Shown: positions 40,432 through 52,484 of the stretch, in pieces
Position numbering within the stretch: the first letter of the stretch is position 1
How the letters are laid out: every line of letters starts with the position of its first letter
Assembly (NCBI RefSeq): GCF_022965805.1
Contig: NW_027331309.1
Location: 1-64,000, forward strand
Direction: 5' to 3'
From: Primulina eburnea
Taxonomy: Eukaryota; Streptophyta; Magnoliopsida; Lamiales; Gesneriaceae
Length of the DNA stretch: 64,000 bases
Notes under the pieces: model-generated
Databases searched by the model: none
What the model was told of the DNA's origin: nothing
Seen by the model: the letters and a program-made list of their open reading frames with translations, nothing else
Made by a program: the position numbers and the translations under genes

Positions 40432-42639
40432 GTATCAACCGAATTAGAGTAAGAATTGCATTTTGTCATGTACTAGCAAGAACGAGCAAAATTGGAATTC
40501 AAAATTAATCTTTCAGGTGGGTGGGATGAAGCGTAATATTTTCAAGGTTTTTAAATACGATTTTTATGTAATCGATAATCCTCTTGTCGATCAAGCACAC
40601 CAAACACACCCTAAAGTCGTGTTTATATGGATAGATTATTAATTCGAGAAAAGTTCGAAACTTGGTTTTATGTTAAAAGATGATATATTTGGAATTTATC
40701 ACAATGACGAGTACAAATCATTAAGTTGACGGAAACCGAATCTAAGTTGGTTACAGAAACTGGTCCACATGTAATCTATGCAATCACTTTTTTGTCAAGT
40801 TGTCCTCCTCTCAAAAAGGGGCCCCAAGAGGAGTGAATCAATGTATATATGGATTTGTCCCTCTCATTTGCTGGTAATGCAGAGTGGTCCAAGTAGCTCT
40901 CTTTGGACCACATGTCCCCACCCTCTCTCGACGCAGAAGATTGCTCAAACCATGCCCCCAATGCCACCCGAACAAATATAGCAGGAGAAAAAAGAATTTA
41001 ATTTTGTCAACTAGATAGGTTCATCACTCTTGTCGTCCAGCATCTTCTCCTCGAGACTTATTCACCTGTGATACTTACACACAAGTAAATACTTGGATTT
41101 ACTTGGTATCTGCAGACATCATCGGGTTCGAGATGGGTATGTTGGAGTACCCTATTATCATCACCCGAACACGACTAAACCCGACTTGTAACCCATGCTT
41201 AAAGTTCTAAATTTATAACTCAGTGCATTTGGACTTGTCTGGAAACGCCTCCTTTTAAATTGTAACTTGTTTATTAACCATAATACGGTGGATTTCAAAT
41301 TCCTACAAAATAGAGTGATTAGAAATTCTTCTTCATATCCAAATCCTTCTATCCAAAAACAATCTAAGGGCGTTTGGATTGCATGAGTAATATTGTTGGA
41401 TCACAGCTATCAAAATGGATATACATGAAACCAACTATACAAACACAACATTATTGTACTCATGTGTAAGTTAACTAAAAACCTCAACTTCCCAAGAAAC
41501 CACAACTGTGGGTTTCTCGACTTCCAAGAAAATATTAACTGTTGGATAAGAGGGAATGTGGGCATCAAATGAGGGTACAACCATCGAAACATGATAGAGC
41601 TAGCGAGTGATCATGTTTTCACCTTGCAGGTCATTTCGTTTTCGAGCTGTGAATGGTCACCGCCAGCTCTCGTGGGGAAAAAAAAGTTGATTAATGGTCC
41701 CCAGGAAATTGCACATTGAATGATCGTAGATTGCTCACCTCTCCTTGATTGGAGGCCATTATATTTCTTGGCGAAGAGGCACATACCTACGCCCCATCTG
41801 CATCAAACTTAATTAAAGGAGGTAGCCTGCCTTATCTACACCTACCAAATTAGTCTAGAAATCCAATAAAACAGTTACAGTATTTAAAGATATATTAATA
41901 TTCATGATCGATCTTTGGATTTGGACGATTGTTAAAAAAATAGCTATAACTTGAGGAACAAAGAAAATCACTTCCAGACATTCTTTAGCATCCAATATCA
42001 AATTTGGGAACAATGGTAACTCAAAATTTTGGGAATATCACAACATTAGTTTTCTGTGTTTATCTTTTTGTGATTTATGTATATGTTCTTTATCTTTCAA
42101 TATTTTGACATTTTTTTATCTTTTATTTTGAAACTATAGTCCTGTATGAAATATAATATGGCGATATAAATGTCAACACTGTATTTTGCTCCCACATAAA
42201 ATGAAACCAAATTGCTAGACGCGTGGCTTAAAAAAGAGACACGGGACTGACACCGACGGTCTAAAGATGAACTTGCAATGAGAGAAATATGCATAACTAA
42301 AATTAAAATTATGTCTGCAAATAACTTTCAAGCTTTGTCATTTGTATCTTAATTCTTAACAATTTACCTCACAAATTGTAGAGCAACAATATGCAAAAAA
42401 TGAAGCCATGGTCATCTAAATCACTAAAACTTCTCGAGAAACATTTCTCACAAAAGTCGCGTCTGATCCAATTCCAACGAAGTCCTTTCACCATTCTCTA
42501 GACGTGTGCGTGCTGTTGCTGTCCTTTTCATGTGATTTGTTAACATTTTTTATCTCCTTAACCACAACATTCTTATGGATTAATTCGAACCAAAACATTA
42601 CAACATTCGTATTCTGTGACTGCGACTATATCTCCATTT
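38882..42639. other. Intergenic, 3.7 kb
   Basis: The first few hundred bases are the presumed 5' UTR and promoter of the MIP1-zipper gene. Near 40,870-40,900 an 8-bp perfect inverted repeat TGGTCCAA/TTGGACCA is followed by a CT-rich stretch; function unknown. The remainder is AT-rich with no gene recognised. Confidence 0.4.
40391..40430. repeat. (TAA)13 microsatellite
   Basis: Thirteen uninterrupted TAA triplets. Confidence 0.97.
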
Positions 42640-43140
42640 TTATTAAATAAATAGCAAATAGTCACGTTAAGTTTAGGAGAAAAGGTACTATAAGTATTTT
42701 ATAAAAAATATATTCAATCAAAATCAATGTTTGATATATAACAAGTTTTCGCATGCAACACACGTACTACTTATTGATTAATTAAAATCAATAACCGACA
42801 ACGAATTATCATGTGCGATAAACATGCATTTTACTTATTAATAAATAAAAATTATTCATGTTCAACTCGTGTCTTTTTCTAACTAAAATTTAATAAATAG
42901 CAATATCACTATAATTTTTTTTTTATAACAACCATATTCAATCAATAAACGATAAGAAGTTTTCATGTGCTAGTTAATGATTAATAAATTAAAAATATTA
43001 ACGTCTGATACATACGCGTCTTGGTAACTAATAAATAGCAAATGATCACGTGCGACGAGCAAAGTCACGTGCGAGACGTATTCTTTGATATTTAATAAAT
43101 AGTCGTAATCTCGTGAGCCACGCGTGCTTGTTGGTCGTTG
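42640..43140. repeat. Diverged repeats with TAATAAATAGCAAAT and ACGTG words
   Basis: The phrase (C/T)TAATAAATAGCAA(A/T) recurs near 42,650, 42,890, 43,030 and 43,100 (shortened). It is usually followed by a cold-spot of ATCACGTG, TCACGT or CTCGTG, and interleaved with AATCAATAA.CGA.AA. Units are about 110-140 bases and strongly diverged. ACGTG is the core of plant G-box and ABRE sites, but a regulatory role is speculative here. Confidence 0.5.
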
Positions 43141-43484
43141 CTAGTTAAAAATAAAAGTTCCTAGAACAAGGCATTCTCAGCTCGGAAGCAGAAAAAATTT
43201 AAAAAGTGAATATATATGGCTAACCAGTACCAAACATGTGATACGCATCCATGCACATCGAATTTAACTTAAAATAAATCAGCCACAGATTATTATTTTT
43301 TTGGGAAACTGGTGATACGTTGGTCGAGGGAAAATCATTTCATGTTTTTGTGATTATTGATTGTGAAACAGTGGTATGTTGTTCCATTATTAACCATTGA
43401 AGTTTTTTTTCAATTTTTACGAGCAAGATTAGATTATTGAAACAAATCAAAGGAACGAAAGTTAAATTAGAAGTTGCTTATTTA
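43141..43484. other. 3' flank of the TMEM131-like gene
   Basis: Spacer and presumed 3' UTR just before the TAA stop at 43,485. Nothing else seen. Confidence 0.4.
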
Positions 43485-46400
43485 TTACCCTCCAGATGGG
43501 GAATTTAGCATATAGTTCGCAAAGAGGGTCGATGGTCCTGTCACAAAAAAGCTCTCAAAATTATCATCAATGGCACGGGGTGACTTCCTGGGGACCTTTT
43601 TTGGCTGGAAAATCAAATGGAGACCAAGGAGATTATCCGCCCATACGTTATAATTAAATTTATCTTCCACACTCTCCTTTTCGTCCACACTCACCTTTTC
43701 CTCGACTTCACCAGCTTTTTTATTGTGAACTTTGTACCCCGGAGCCCATGCACGGGGAGCAATTGTAGATGTTGAGATCAAAGCTGGTGAATGACATGCC
43801 CGAGGGGAAACCCCAGCAGCACTAAACGGAACATTCCCACAAGCGACCTCCTTCGTTAAACTAGCAGTCTCCTGAGGAGAGAACCCCCGCTTGGAGGAAA
43901 CCTCATCACCCGAGGGAATATGCTGAGGGGGAGGTTCGGAGCATTTTATGCTATCATGTTTCTTGAGCGGTTTCTGAGCAAATGGGATTATGTTCTCCAA
44001 TGATGGGCCTCTATCAGGAGACATCAAACACGATGGCTTTGGTGTTATGCATGCCGCTGGAGACAGAGGTGAAGATGGGGTAGAATTGCCACTCTGACTG
44101 CTTGAAAGTTCTAAGAGTCCGATAGCAGAACTCTTTTTCTTTTTCCGCCTCCTTAATTTCTCTCTCCCGATAGTAACTCTCAAGTTTCTTGAATCTGATG
44201 TATCTTGACCATCACAATACACACCTGACGAAGTTTTTGACAATGCCGAGGATGTTGATATGGCTTCTGGTAGGGTGTCTAACAGAGGAACCTTTTGTTT
44301 CTGATACTGTTCAGAATGATTTACAAGTCCACAGCCCGAGGAATAACCATCACAACATCGATCGGCAGACACCAAGACCAATGCTTCCTCTTGTGCAACT
44401 GATTTTTCAACACAATTAACATTAGAAGATTTCATCCCACTTTTAGAGTCTTGACATGTGAACGGAGTCAGAGAGGTAAAAAGGAGAAAGACTAGCACAA
44501 ATAGCAGAGATGCAAACATGATCACCACCATAGCTTTCTTAACACGCATCCAGAACATATATCTTCTGCAGAAACAAAGCACGAATAATGGCAAACTTGT
44601 TTTCATAGGTATCACAAGATTCCCAGTTGCCAAAGCTAGTTCAAGGTCCCTCTGTATAGTGGACGAGGAGAAATCAGTCCAGTATGACATTTGAAGCCTA
44701 ACGGATTCTCCAGGTTGAAGAGAAAAACCTTGACAATTATGTACTTGAAATCCATCCAAACTACACTCAGCCCCTGAAACTTTAATTTGAATAACCTCCA
44801 AAGGAAGGTCACCCACGTTCTTGGCATAGACCTCTTTTCTCAAGGACTGATGACAGAAATTTTTTTTGCCTTCCATGTGGGGTAACATGCCAGAAGAAAA
44901 ATTTAGCTGACTCGGAAAATCTAGCTTAAATTCTAAACTCTGCACGGGTTTAGACCCCTCTAGCAACAGCAAGGAACGTGACCCTCCAAATCCTCGCAGT
45001 GATAACCATTCTACACCAGAGAGATTATTCCTTATCAGTGCTGAACTTCTCCATTCGCATAGTTTGGAAGGTTGAAATAAGATTGGACCAAAAGAAGCAC
45101 TGCCATAAGGATGAATAAAAGCCTCAGTTATTGCATCTTGACCCAATGAGAATCCATACCTTGTTGGAGCAATTGATCTATTACTCAACAAAATAGTGTC
45201 TGAGGGAGGTTGCAAATCAAATTCTGGTGTCCTGCACTTATCAATGACTTCCCATGAATTTAAAATAAGCTGCATCACAACTGGTTCTTGGCTTGGGTTT
45301 TTGACAGAGACCCACCGGTAGCAATGATTTCCAACATTAACCACTGGAAATCGTAGTTCATGGTCATCAAGAACAGACAGGAATCTCGTGTTGGCATGAG
45401 ATTTCCAGTTTCTGAGTACAAATTCATCCGCTTGAATTGCAGCGACAGCCTGCAAATATGATCAACACTGCTAAGAATATTATTAAAAAGAACACCAAGA
45501 TTTATCAAACAAAATCAATTAGCAATGGCTCACAGTATCATATAAGAGCAGGGTAGACATGTATAACATTTAAAGACAACAATATCATGCACATGCGGGT
45601 AGTATTTTTTGGTATCAACGTGAAGCAAATATCTATTGGCCCTCAGAAAGAACTCAACAACTAAATATGGATAATAATGCAGAACTTATTAATCTCCTAA
45701 TTCTTCTATAAGAAAGAAGGTTCAACAAGCCACATCAGGCGTTTTAACATACCAATCTTATAGATTCTTGGAATCCACATATGTGCTAAAAAGGTTTCAA
45801 GAACTACTGATGTGTAATTCTCTGATTTCTAACAGAGGCTGTATGCAATACCACGGGAATGAACAGCTAAAACCACTTTGAAAAGATAGGAGAAAAAAAA
45901 TAAATCCCTGATCCACATATCTATATTTAGTTTCACTACTTCGTGTGGTATATTCTCCTTGTGTTTCCTTGCAGCTAAAAAACGCTATTAGCAAACATCA
46001 CCAAGTTTAGACTTTGAAAAACCAAAACAAAAAATTTGTACAAACTACCAAACCAGTTTAAAGAAATCCCATGTGTTGAGTTAGCACTCTTAATGTCAGA
46101 TAACAACAGATGAAAAAAGCTGTTTTGATGGTTAAAGATCAATTCTGCATAAATTACATGCCAATCAATCCGAAAAAAATATTTCAGATGAGAAATATGA
46201 AGCAGAATTTGTGCACCTTGATTTCAGAAGGTGGGTGCATGCTGCGAATAAAAGACTTTTGTATTCCATTCACATAAACTACATTGTTGATCCCTGTAAA
46301 TCCAACTGAAGAATCTACCCCATATCCCGAGCAGAAACTGATAACATCCATGCATGGAATTTCTAGCTGAGAATTTCTAGTGTTATTTAATAGAATGAGT

Positions 46401-48834
46401 AATTTGCAGCGTGAGTTTACTGCAGGAGTTTCAAGACGAGCGTAATTGAGTATAGCTACTAGTGTGATTGATCGAGGAAAAAGTACAAGTCCTTCAACGG
46501 ACTTGATTTGGAAGGTTTCAGTACCATCGCCTACTTTACTGACCTTAACAACACTCAGTAGACACGGAGCATCATTTCTCACAGACAAAGCAAAAATGGA
46601 AGATCCACTTGCATTGCATGGAACCAAGGCCTCCAAAGATGCTGAAACATGACCTGCTGAATATGGGCTTGGTTCCTCTCCAAGAGGTACCACGACAGTA
46701 CCGATCTTATTCTTTGAAGATTTCAACATCATACACAAAGTACCAACTATTTTTCCTTCGAAATGGTAAGAAAAGTCCAATTCCATGATAGTCTCTGTTT
46801 TTTGAGGGCCAACCTCCCAATTCACATGTGGTCTCACAAAGATTTGTGTCAGATCAACCTCACCATTCTCAAAACCCAACACTACTTTAGCACCCAACGT
46901 TGTAAACTCACTCGAATTCTCCATAGCGACAATGTTGCAAATTGCGCTTGATGTGCGGAAAGTGTTCCCTGAGGACACAGATATCCAAGCAGTTACCTCC
47001 TCCACATAGATGGCTTCATTGAAAGGATTAAATAAAGACAAATTCTTTTTCCACCTTCCACTGGAGTAAACATCAAATCCAGACTTTATCAAAAAAGGAG
47101 ACTCGACAGCAAAGCCTTTAGCTTGAATCAGGAACCCACCCAAACTTGTCTGTACAACTAATTGAGCTACGGACAATCCTAACTGTGTAGGGGAAAACAC
47201 AAAACATATTGTAGCAACTTCTCCAGGAGCTAGCAGTGTTTCACTAAAATTGCACGGATAAAACTGTGTGTTGCTACTGTAAGGATAGTGGACACTCAAA
47301 ACACCAGTAGCTTCTAGATTCTTTACTGTCAAAAAGGCCAAGGATGGGACATACATATTCTTTTGTCCCCAATCAAGTAATGAAGGCTTTATCTCCACAG
47401 GAGGGTCCATCAAGCCAAATTTTACATATTCAACATTTTCTCCTGAATTTAAACTGCGAGTTTTATGTTCAAACGATGATCTTATACAAGAAGATGTATC
47501 AGTTTGTTGGATGCTCCTAGTGTAAAAATCATCAGATGGCAATTCATGAAAACCATCTCGCTGCTTGAATGAGCAAGAAACAGTGCTCTCACCCAATAAC
47601 CTGAAGATAACATGGTCTGAAGACCAGCTCAAGTTACTTCTCACTTGCTTAAATCCATTAGAAAAATCTTCAGGTGGAACCCCATTCTCATCTATTGCAT
47701 CGAATTCAGTATCAACTTCATCAGATAAAAAGTGGGTCATTGTCACCGGAAAACAGAACGAATTCGAAGGCGGGCATACATTCTCCAGACTCTGTTGATG
47801 CAAGTAATTTCTTGAACCTAATTCTAAATTAACATGACCATTCAATAGATCTGGATGGTTTGTATCAACATGAGCCCTGTTGGGCCCGCATAATCCTATT
47901 TCTAATTGATTTGGCTTTTCATTTATTGGACATTGCTTGCATGTGATAAGTGTGAACAAAGCACAAAATAGAACCACCACAATGTAAGCATTCTTGGAAA
48001 CGTAAAAGGGTGCCCTGAATAACATCAAATAGACTATATTAATTGACATGCTAATTTGTAAAAATCCACATGGAATCATACAAAACAGTAAAATATTAAA
48101 CATTACAAAATAATGGCAGCCACCAGCATAATTATAATTCCAAAGAGAGAAGAAAAGGAAAAAAGAAAGAAAATTCAGGGGAAATTTTTCAGAAATCAAT
48201 TCTGACAAGAAAGGGAAACTACTAACAACTGAATATAAGGTAACTGATTCATGAGCTATAAAATATCGCACTACACTTAAACGTCAACAACGAAGATTTT
48301 TCTTTGCTTTAAATACCAAACACCAATCACCAACAAAAAACAAAAAACAAAAAAAACAAGCGTTTTCAAAAAGAAAGGCAATGGGAAAAAACCGACAACA
48401 TATCCATAGACAGGCAGAAATGTATAGTCACATCATTATTAATCTATCTTTAACTATAATTAGAGATAATCACCATAATTATCAGTAAAAGCTACAGGTA
48501 AAAACATCCACGCAGAGAAACTCGCCAAGACGTCACTTTTGTTACGGTATCTACTATCTAACGTCAAAGACTCCATCAAAACGCCAAAAATTTAACATGA
48601 ACACAAGAAAAACAACTCGACTAACACTATTACCTTTTTCCTGCACTTAAAACACCAGTGATTATTAAAAGCAGAGCAAATAATCAGAAATGAATCAGAT
48701 ACAAAATGGAAAAACAGCCAAAATAGGGAAAATCCAACGACTAACAACAAACACCCGTAAATTTTTTTGCAAGGAGATAGAGTTGCCGAGCAGTACTACC
48801 TATTAGCGTTGATCACTAGGGTTTGAGATTCCAT
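43485..48834 (-). CDS. TMEM131-like transmembrane protein
   Basis: Three minus-strand exons, 48834-48800, 48014-46217 and 45449-43485, join in phase to 1265 aa. The short first exon codes for MESQTLVINAN; residues about 20-40 (AYIVVVLFCALFTLIT) form a signal anchor. From about residue 214 (DPPVEIKPSLLDWGQ) to 310 is the PapD-like TMEM131 domain, with the conserved Cys/Phe-rich FYPCNFSETLLAPGE and QLGLSVAQLVVQT. A second hydrophobic segment at about 915-940 (VVIMFASLLFVLVFLLF) is followed by a Ser/Pro/Lys-rich cytosolic tail with a basic run, LRRRKKKKS. The topology fits a large luminal or extracellular part, one membrane span and a cytosolic tail. Animal TMEM131 helps collagen secretion; the plant role is not established. 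An additional small exon between 46,217 and 45,449 cannot be excluded. Confidence 0.85.
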
Positions 48835-49609
48835 ATTTCAGTGAAAAAACACACCATGAACCGATACAAAAACAAGAGAAACAGCGAATTTTTGGGATTT
48901 AAATTTTAGGGCTTGTTCTTCAGCCCAAAAAGTACATACGTTGATAAAAAAATGCAGACACCTGATAAACAGCAAAATGAATGGCCTGTGTAGGTGGAGG
49001 AGACGAAATTTATAGAGCGTGACGATGAACATGAATTTACCCCTATGCCCTTGAATGAAAAGCACGAAACCTTCAAATGAGTTATGAAACGACTTTTGTT
49101 AGGGGTAGTGAAGTCTTTTTATGTGAAGATTGTGGCACTAAATAGATGTCATGCATGAGTAATTTGTTATTGTATAATATATTAAACAAATTTCTTGAAA
49201 GGAGATCTCCACGTGATTATTAAAACAAATATCTTAGAGATTAAAATGATATATAAAAATATCAAAAAATGATTGGTTTATGTGTGTATTCTTCAACAAT
49301 GTAGTATAATCTAGATGTTTAAATAAAATATATAGTTGGAGCTTTTTTGTGTTACTTGATTTATTGGGTTAGAAAATTTAAAAAATTTCATCACATTATT
49401 GATGTGTCCATATTTTGATTAACAAAAAACTCGAGGTCAATAAACAATCCAACCTGAACTCGATAAATATTTCTATTAGGTACAAGTCATAACTAATTCG
49501 TGTAAAACATTCATGTTTCTCGTGTTATGATACGTTAAAGTTTCAAATTTAAATTTCACTCTTATATCTATTATGTTAACGACATCGACATTGAGTAGGT
49601 TTTTTTAGC
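48835..49609. other. Upstream region of the TMEM131-like gene
   Basis: Presumed 5' UTR and promoter of the minus-strand gene, then AT-rich spacer. No other feature supported. Confidence 0.4.
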
Positions 49610-49784
49610 AGGTATCTTGTCGGTCTCATGAATCTTTATTTGTGAAACAGATCAACTCTATCGATATTCACAATAAAAAGTAATATTATTAGCATAAAAA
49701 GTAATGTTTTTCCATGAATGACCCAAATAAAATATCTGTCTCACAAAATACGATCCGTAAGACCATCTCATATAAGTTTTTACC
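49610..49784 (+). repeat. MITE-like hairpin repeat, copy 4 of 5 (diverged)
   Basis: Most diverged copy. It keeps TATTCACAATAAAAAGTAAT, AGCATAAAAAGTAATG, ATGACCCAAATAA, TCTCACAAAATACGATCCGTAAGAC and ends ATAAGTTTTTACC. The 5' hairpin is largely lost. Confidence 0.75.
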
Positions 49785-50001
49785 TAATTTTTTTTGTAAG
49801 TACCTATCACTTTGCTTTGCTTATGTCAGATTCACGGGAATCGGGTAGCTATTCCTAACGTTAACCGCCTGCATTTTTTTTTCTAATTTATTTTAAAAAC
49901 CAACCTAAACCTTAACCTATCACCGTCATAATAATAACTAGCGAATCGACACACGTAATAATCATTTTTTATGATTTCTATTTTAGAGTTAAATACAGTA
50001 A

Positions 50002-50010
50002 TTGATTTTA
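50002..50010. repeat. 9-bp target site duplication, left
   Basis: TTGATTTTA immediately precedes the left terminal inverted repeat. The identical 9 bases follow the right terminal repeat at 58,423-58,431. Nine base pairs is the size made by Mutator-like transposases. Confidence 0.85.
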
Positions 50011-50165
50011 GGGCAACTTGTCAAAAAATCCCTATACCTATTCTCAACTTCTCTTTTACTCCCCATCCCACTAAAACTTTGTTTCAACTCCCCATTTCTT
50101 TAAAATTTCCCATCCTACCCTTCAACCTTATTTTTCAAATAATTGATTTTCTTTTGTAATAAAAG
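50011..50165 (+). repeat. Left terminal inverted repeat
   Basis: About 150 bases rich in CTCCCC and ACCCTT words, matching the reverse complement of 58,285-58,422 at roughly 60-65% by eye. The inner boundary is approximate. Confidence 0.65.
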
Positions 50166-50394
50166 GCCCATCATGCTTCCGTAAAATAAATTAAATCTTT
50201 TACCTCTTTGACTAGAGTACCACCGGGTTATATCCACCGTATTTTACGAACTGCTCCTCACAGTCCAACCACACAATCGCAACCGATGGTTACTAAGCAG
50301 ATTCCTTCAGCAGTACTTAGCACAGCTCTAATTCGTTTCCTACCTTAGAGCGTACAGCAAAAGATCAAATTTTGAAAATAATACATGAGAGGGG
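50166..50394 (-). other. Viral leader segment beyond the poly(A) site
   Basis: In a circular caulimovirid genome this stretch would form the part of the pregenomic RNA leader between the terminal R region and the primer binding site. It carries no long frame. In this integrant it abuts the left terminal repeat. Confidence 0.45.
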
Positions 50395-50412
50395 CTAAGA
50401 GCAAAGATCTCT

Positions 50413-50418
50413 TTTATT
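50413..50418 (-). terminator. Viral poly(A) signal AATAAA
   Basis: Read on the minus strand, AATAAA is followed by AGAGATCTTTGCTC. It lies about 180 bases downstream of the viral TATA box, which agrees with the short terminal redundancy of pararetroviral transcripts. Confidence 0.65.
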
Positions 50419-50594
50419 CAAACACAAACATTTATTTATTACATAGTAACCTCCTGTAGAGGAGGAGAAACTTGTTTAGCTACTCTTCGTAGCTGAACTT
50501 ACTACACACATAAAACTTTTGAAGAAAATATTACAACCTTGTATGAAAGAAATGGAGAAAATATTTGATGATCTTCACTTCCTTCTTCCGTCTT

Positions 50595-50602
50595 TATTTA
50601 TA
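50595..50602 (-). promoter_or_regulatory. Viral pregenomic promoter TATA box
   Basis: TATAAATA in the context CTTCTATAAATAAAGA on the minus strand, downstream of the transactivator gene, the position of the 35S-type promoter in caulimovirids. The transcription start would fall near 50,570. Confidence 0.65.
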
Positions 50603-50694
50603 GAAGGCTTCTTCGGATTTGAAACTCGGATTTCAAATCTTCATTAGCCTTTACAGCTTGCTAGGGGACCATGTAGTGGTTGAAGGGTCCCTGT

Positions 50695-50895
50695 CTAGAT
50701 TATTAATCTGGACATCAACTTCTCATCTTCCTTTATCTCTTTTAGATACCAATGACGATGAGTTTCTAGGATATCGGCAGTAATTTCATCTTTTTTATAC
50801 TCTTTAAAATGATTTACTAACCATTTTAGAGCTTCTGCCTCTTTCCTCTTGTATGATATCCTTCTTTTCAAAACTTTCAAATATACTCGATACAT
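50695..50895 (-). CDS. Small ORF between viral transactivator and promoter (66 aa)
   Basis: A Lys/Glu-rich, helical-looking 66-residue frame (KEAEALKWLVNHFKEYKKDE) lies 240 bases after the transactivator stop and just before the TATA box. I do not recognise a family. It could be a lineage-specific accessory gene or a chance frame overlapping promoter upstream elements. Confidence 0.35.
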   Translation of the reverse strand: MYRVYLKVLKRRISYKRKEAEALKWLVNHFKEYKKDEITADILETHRHWYLKEIKEDEKLMSRLII

Positions 50896-51137
50896 TTTTA
50901 AGTTTTGATTCTGGTGTGTTAACTGGTTTTCATTCTGTCCTTATTTATGGATGAATTTTTCGGGACCAGTTAATTTTTTATTGGATTCCTTTTAGATGGG
51001 TATCCAATGCTTGCTGAGTCATCCACCATTTGTTATTGGTGGTCCATTTGTCTTTTACCACTGATTAGTGGTTGTCCTGTTTCTATCACTCATATGGTAG
51101 TGATCTTGCTTTTGTAATGGAGGGTCACATGTCCCTT

Positions 51138-52484
51138 TTAATTTTGTCGAGGAATCTTTGATTTTTTGTATCCTCGAGGAGAATGTGCATGTGGTCCTTC
51201 CCCACTTGTCCTTGCTTCGGTAAAATGCTTCCGATCAGATCTCGGTTTGAAACCTTTACCGAACTCTGGTTCTTTCTGTATTTGGCATTCAGGGCAGATG
51301 TTTTCCGACCATCTTCCTATGTGTGCCATATTACAGAACTTTCGGCGAGTCTCTTTGCTTGCCGATAGCTTGCTGTTCCACAAAAGATTTCTTTTCTTTT
51401 CAAATAAATCTTCTGCGAAACTTGTTGTTTTTCCTGTCATGGTATTCAACAGGAATGATCCGTTCACCGAATGATTGTAGAATTTGAACGGAAACTTGAC
51501 TTTGTTCATCTCAGTGAGACAGACCCAAATACCCCAAGCTCTTCTGGTAGAAATATCTTCTTCGGTAATTGAAGACACCAGGGGTGTTTCTTCTGTCGGA
51601 GGGTCTTTGATGAATTTCTGGACATTTAAATCTGGCCTCCTTAGCTTGATGAAATGAAAGGCTTCATGTGTGCCTTTCCCTGCTGGTTCTGGTGCTGCAC
51701 TGAAAAAATATAACTCCAGAATATCTCCTCTGGACAAATAATCATTATTTGCCCAAGTTTCGTGAACAGCTTCCTGGATCCATTTTGGTAAACATGAAAT
51801 CTCCGGAAAGCTGGGTGATGTAGTATAAACTGAGGCAAGAGCCCCAAATTCATACCAAGCTTTAACCTCCTTGGGATATGAATTAGGTTTCATCCATACC
51901 CTTGGATATTTTCCCGAAACATCAACCCTATTTGTAGCTGGGTTAATGCCAATACGTGTTTTTAATTTCTCCCAATTCTGCTGATAAACCTGGAATGGAG
52001 AAATTACACCTTCATTAGTACCAACCTTAGCTTTGCCTTTGTCAATACGAGGCCTAAGGTTGATCTCTCCCTCTTCAATCCCCGAGGTGAAGGGTTGACT
52101 TGAGGACTCAAGATAAGGATCAGGAGTCTCAATTTTTGTTTCAGCCGACTCATCTCGTGATGATCCCGACTTAACACTTGTGCAAGGGGTATTTGAATCC
52201 CCCGCTACAGGTATAGAGTCCTGTACTCGAAAACTCTCCATTTGAGAAACCAGTGGCCTCTCAATGCCCTGGAGGATAGGCCTTTGCGTTACAGACCATA
52301 ACTGAGTATATGCCTGTAAACATCCTGTAATTCGATCAGAGACAATTCTCTTATCAGCTTGTTGTAGCCTTCCCGCAACTTCTGCGTTAACAGCTAACTT
52401 GTTGAACTCGGTTTGAAGCATTTCAAGGTGTTCCCTCAAATGCCTCTGCATCTTGATAATAGCATCAATGTCAATGCTGTCCAT
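51138..52484 (-). CDS. Caulimovirid transactivator / inclusion-body protein
   Basis: This 448-aa protein would be the translational transactivator (TAV), which lets plant ribosomes reinitiate on the polycistronic viral RNA and forms viral factories in the cytoplasm. The core near residues 195-250 shows the TAV-like pattern WYEFGALASVYT followed by LPKWIQEAVHETW and a GTHEAFHFIKLRRPDL segment. A Cys-rich patch (CNMAHIGRW..NICPECQ) lies near residue 400. The start overlaps the end of the polymerase frame by 14 bases, as expected for coupled reinitiation. The frame is intact. Position last in the gene order and downstream promoter support the call. Confidence 0.82.
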   Translation of the reverse strand: MDSIDIDAIIKMQRHLREHLEMLQTEFNKLAVNAEVAGRLQQADKRIVSDRITGCLQAYTQLWSVTQRPILQGIERPLVSQMESFRVQDSIPVAGDSNTPCTSVKSGSSRDESAETKIETPDPYLESSSQPFTSGIEEGEINLRPRIDKGKAKVGTNEGVISPFQVYQQNWEKLKTRIGINPATNRVDVSGKYPRVWMKPNSYPKEVKAWYEFGALASVYTTSPSFPEISCLPKWIQEAVHETWANNDYLSRGDILELYFFSAAPEPAGKGTHEAFHFIKLRRPDLNVQKFIKDPPTEETPLVSSITEEDISTRRAWGIWVCLTEMNKVKFPFKFYNHSVNGSFLLNTMTGKTTSFAEDLFEKKRNLLWNSKLSASKETRRKFCNMAHIGRWSENICPECQIQKEPEFGKGFKPRSDRKHFTEARTSGEGPHAHSPRGYKKSKIPRQN

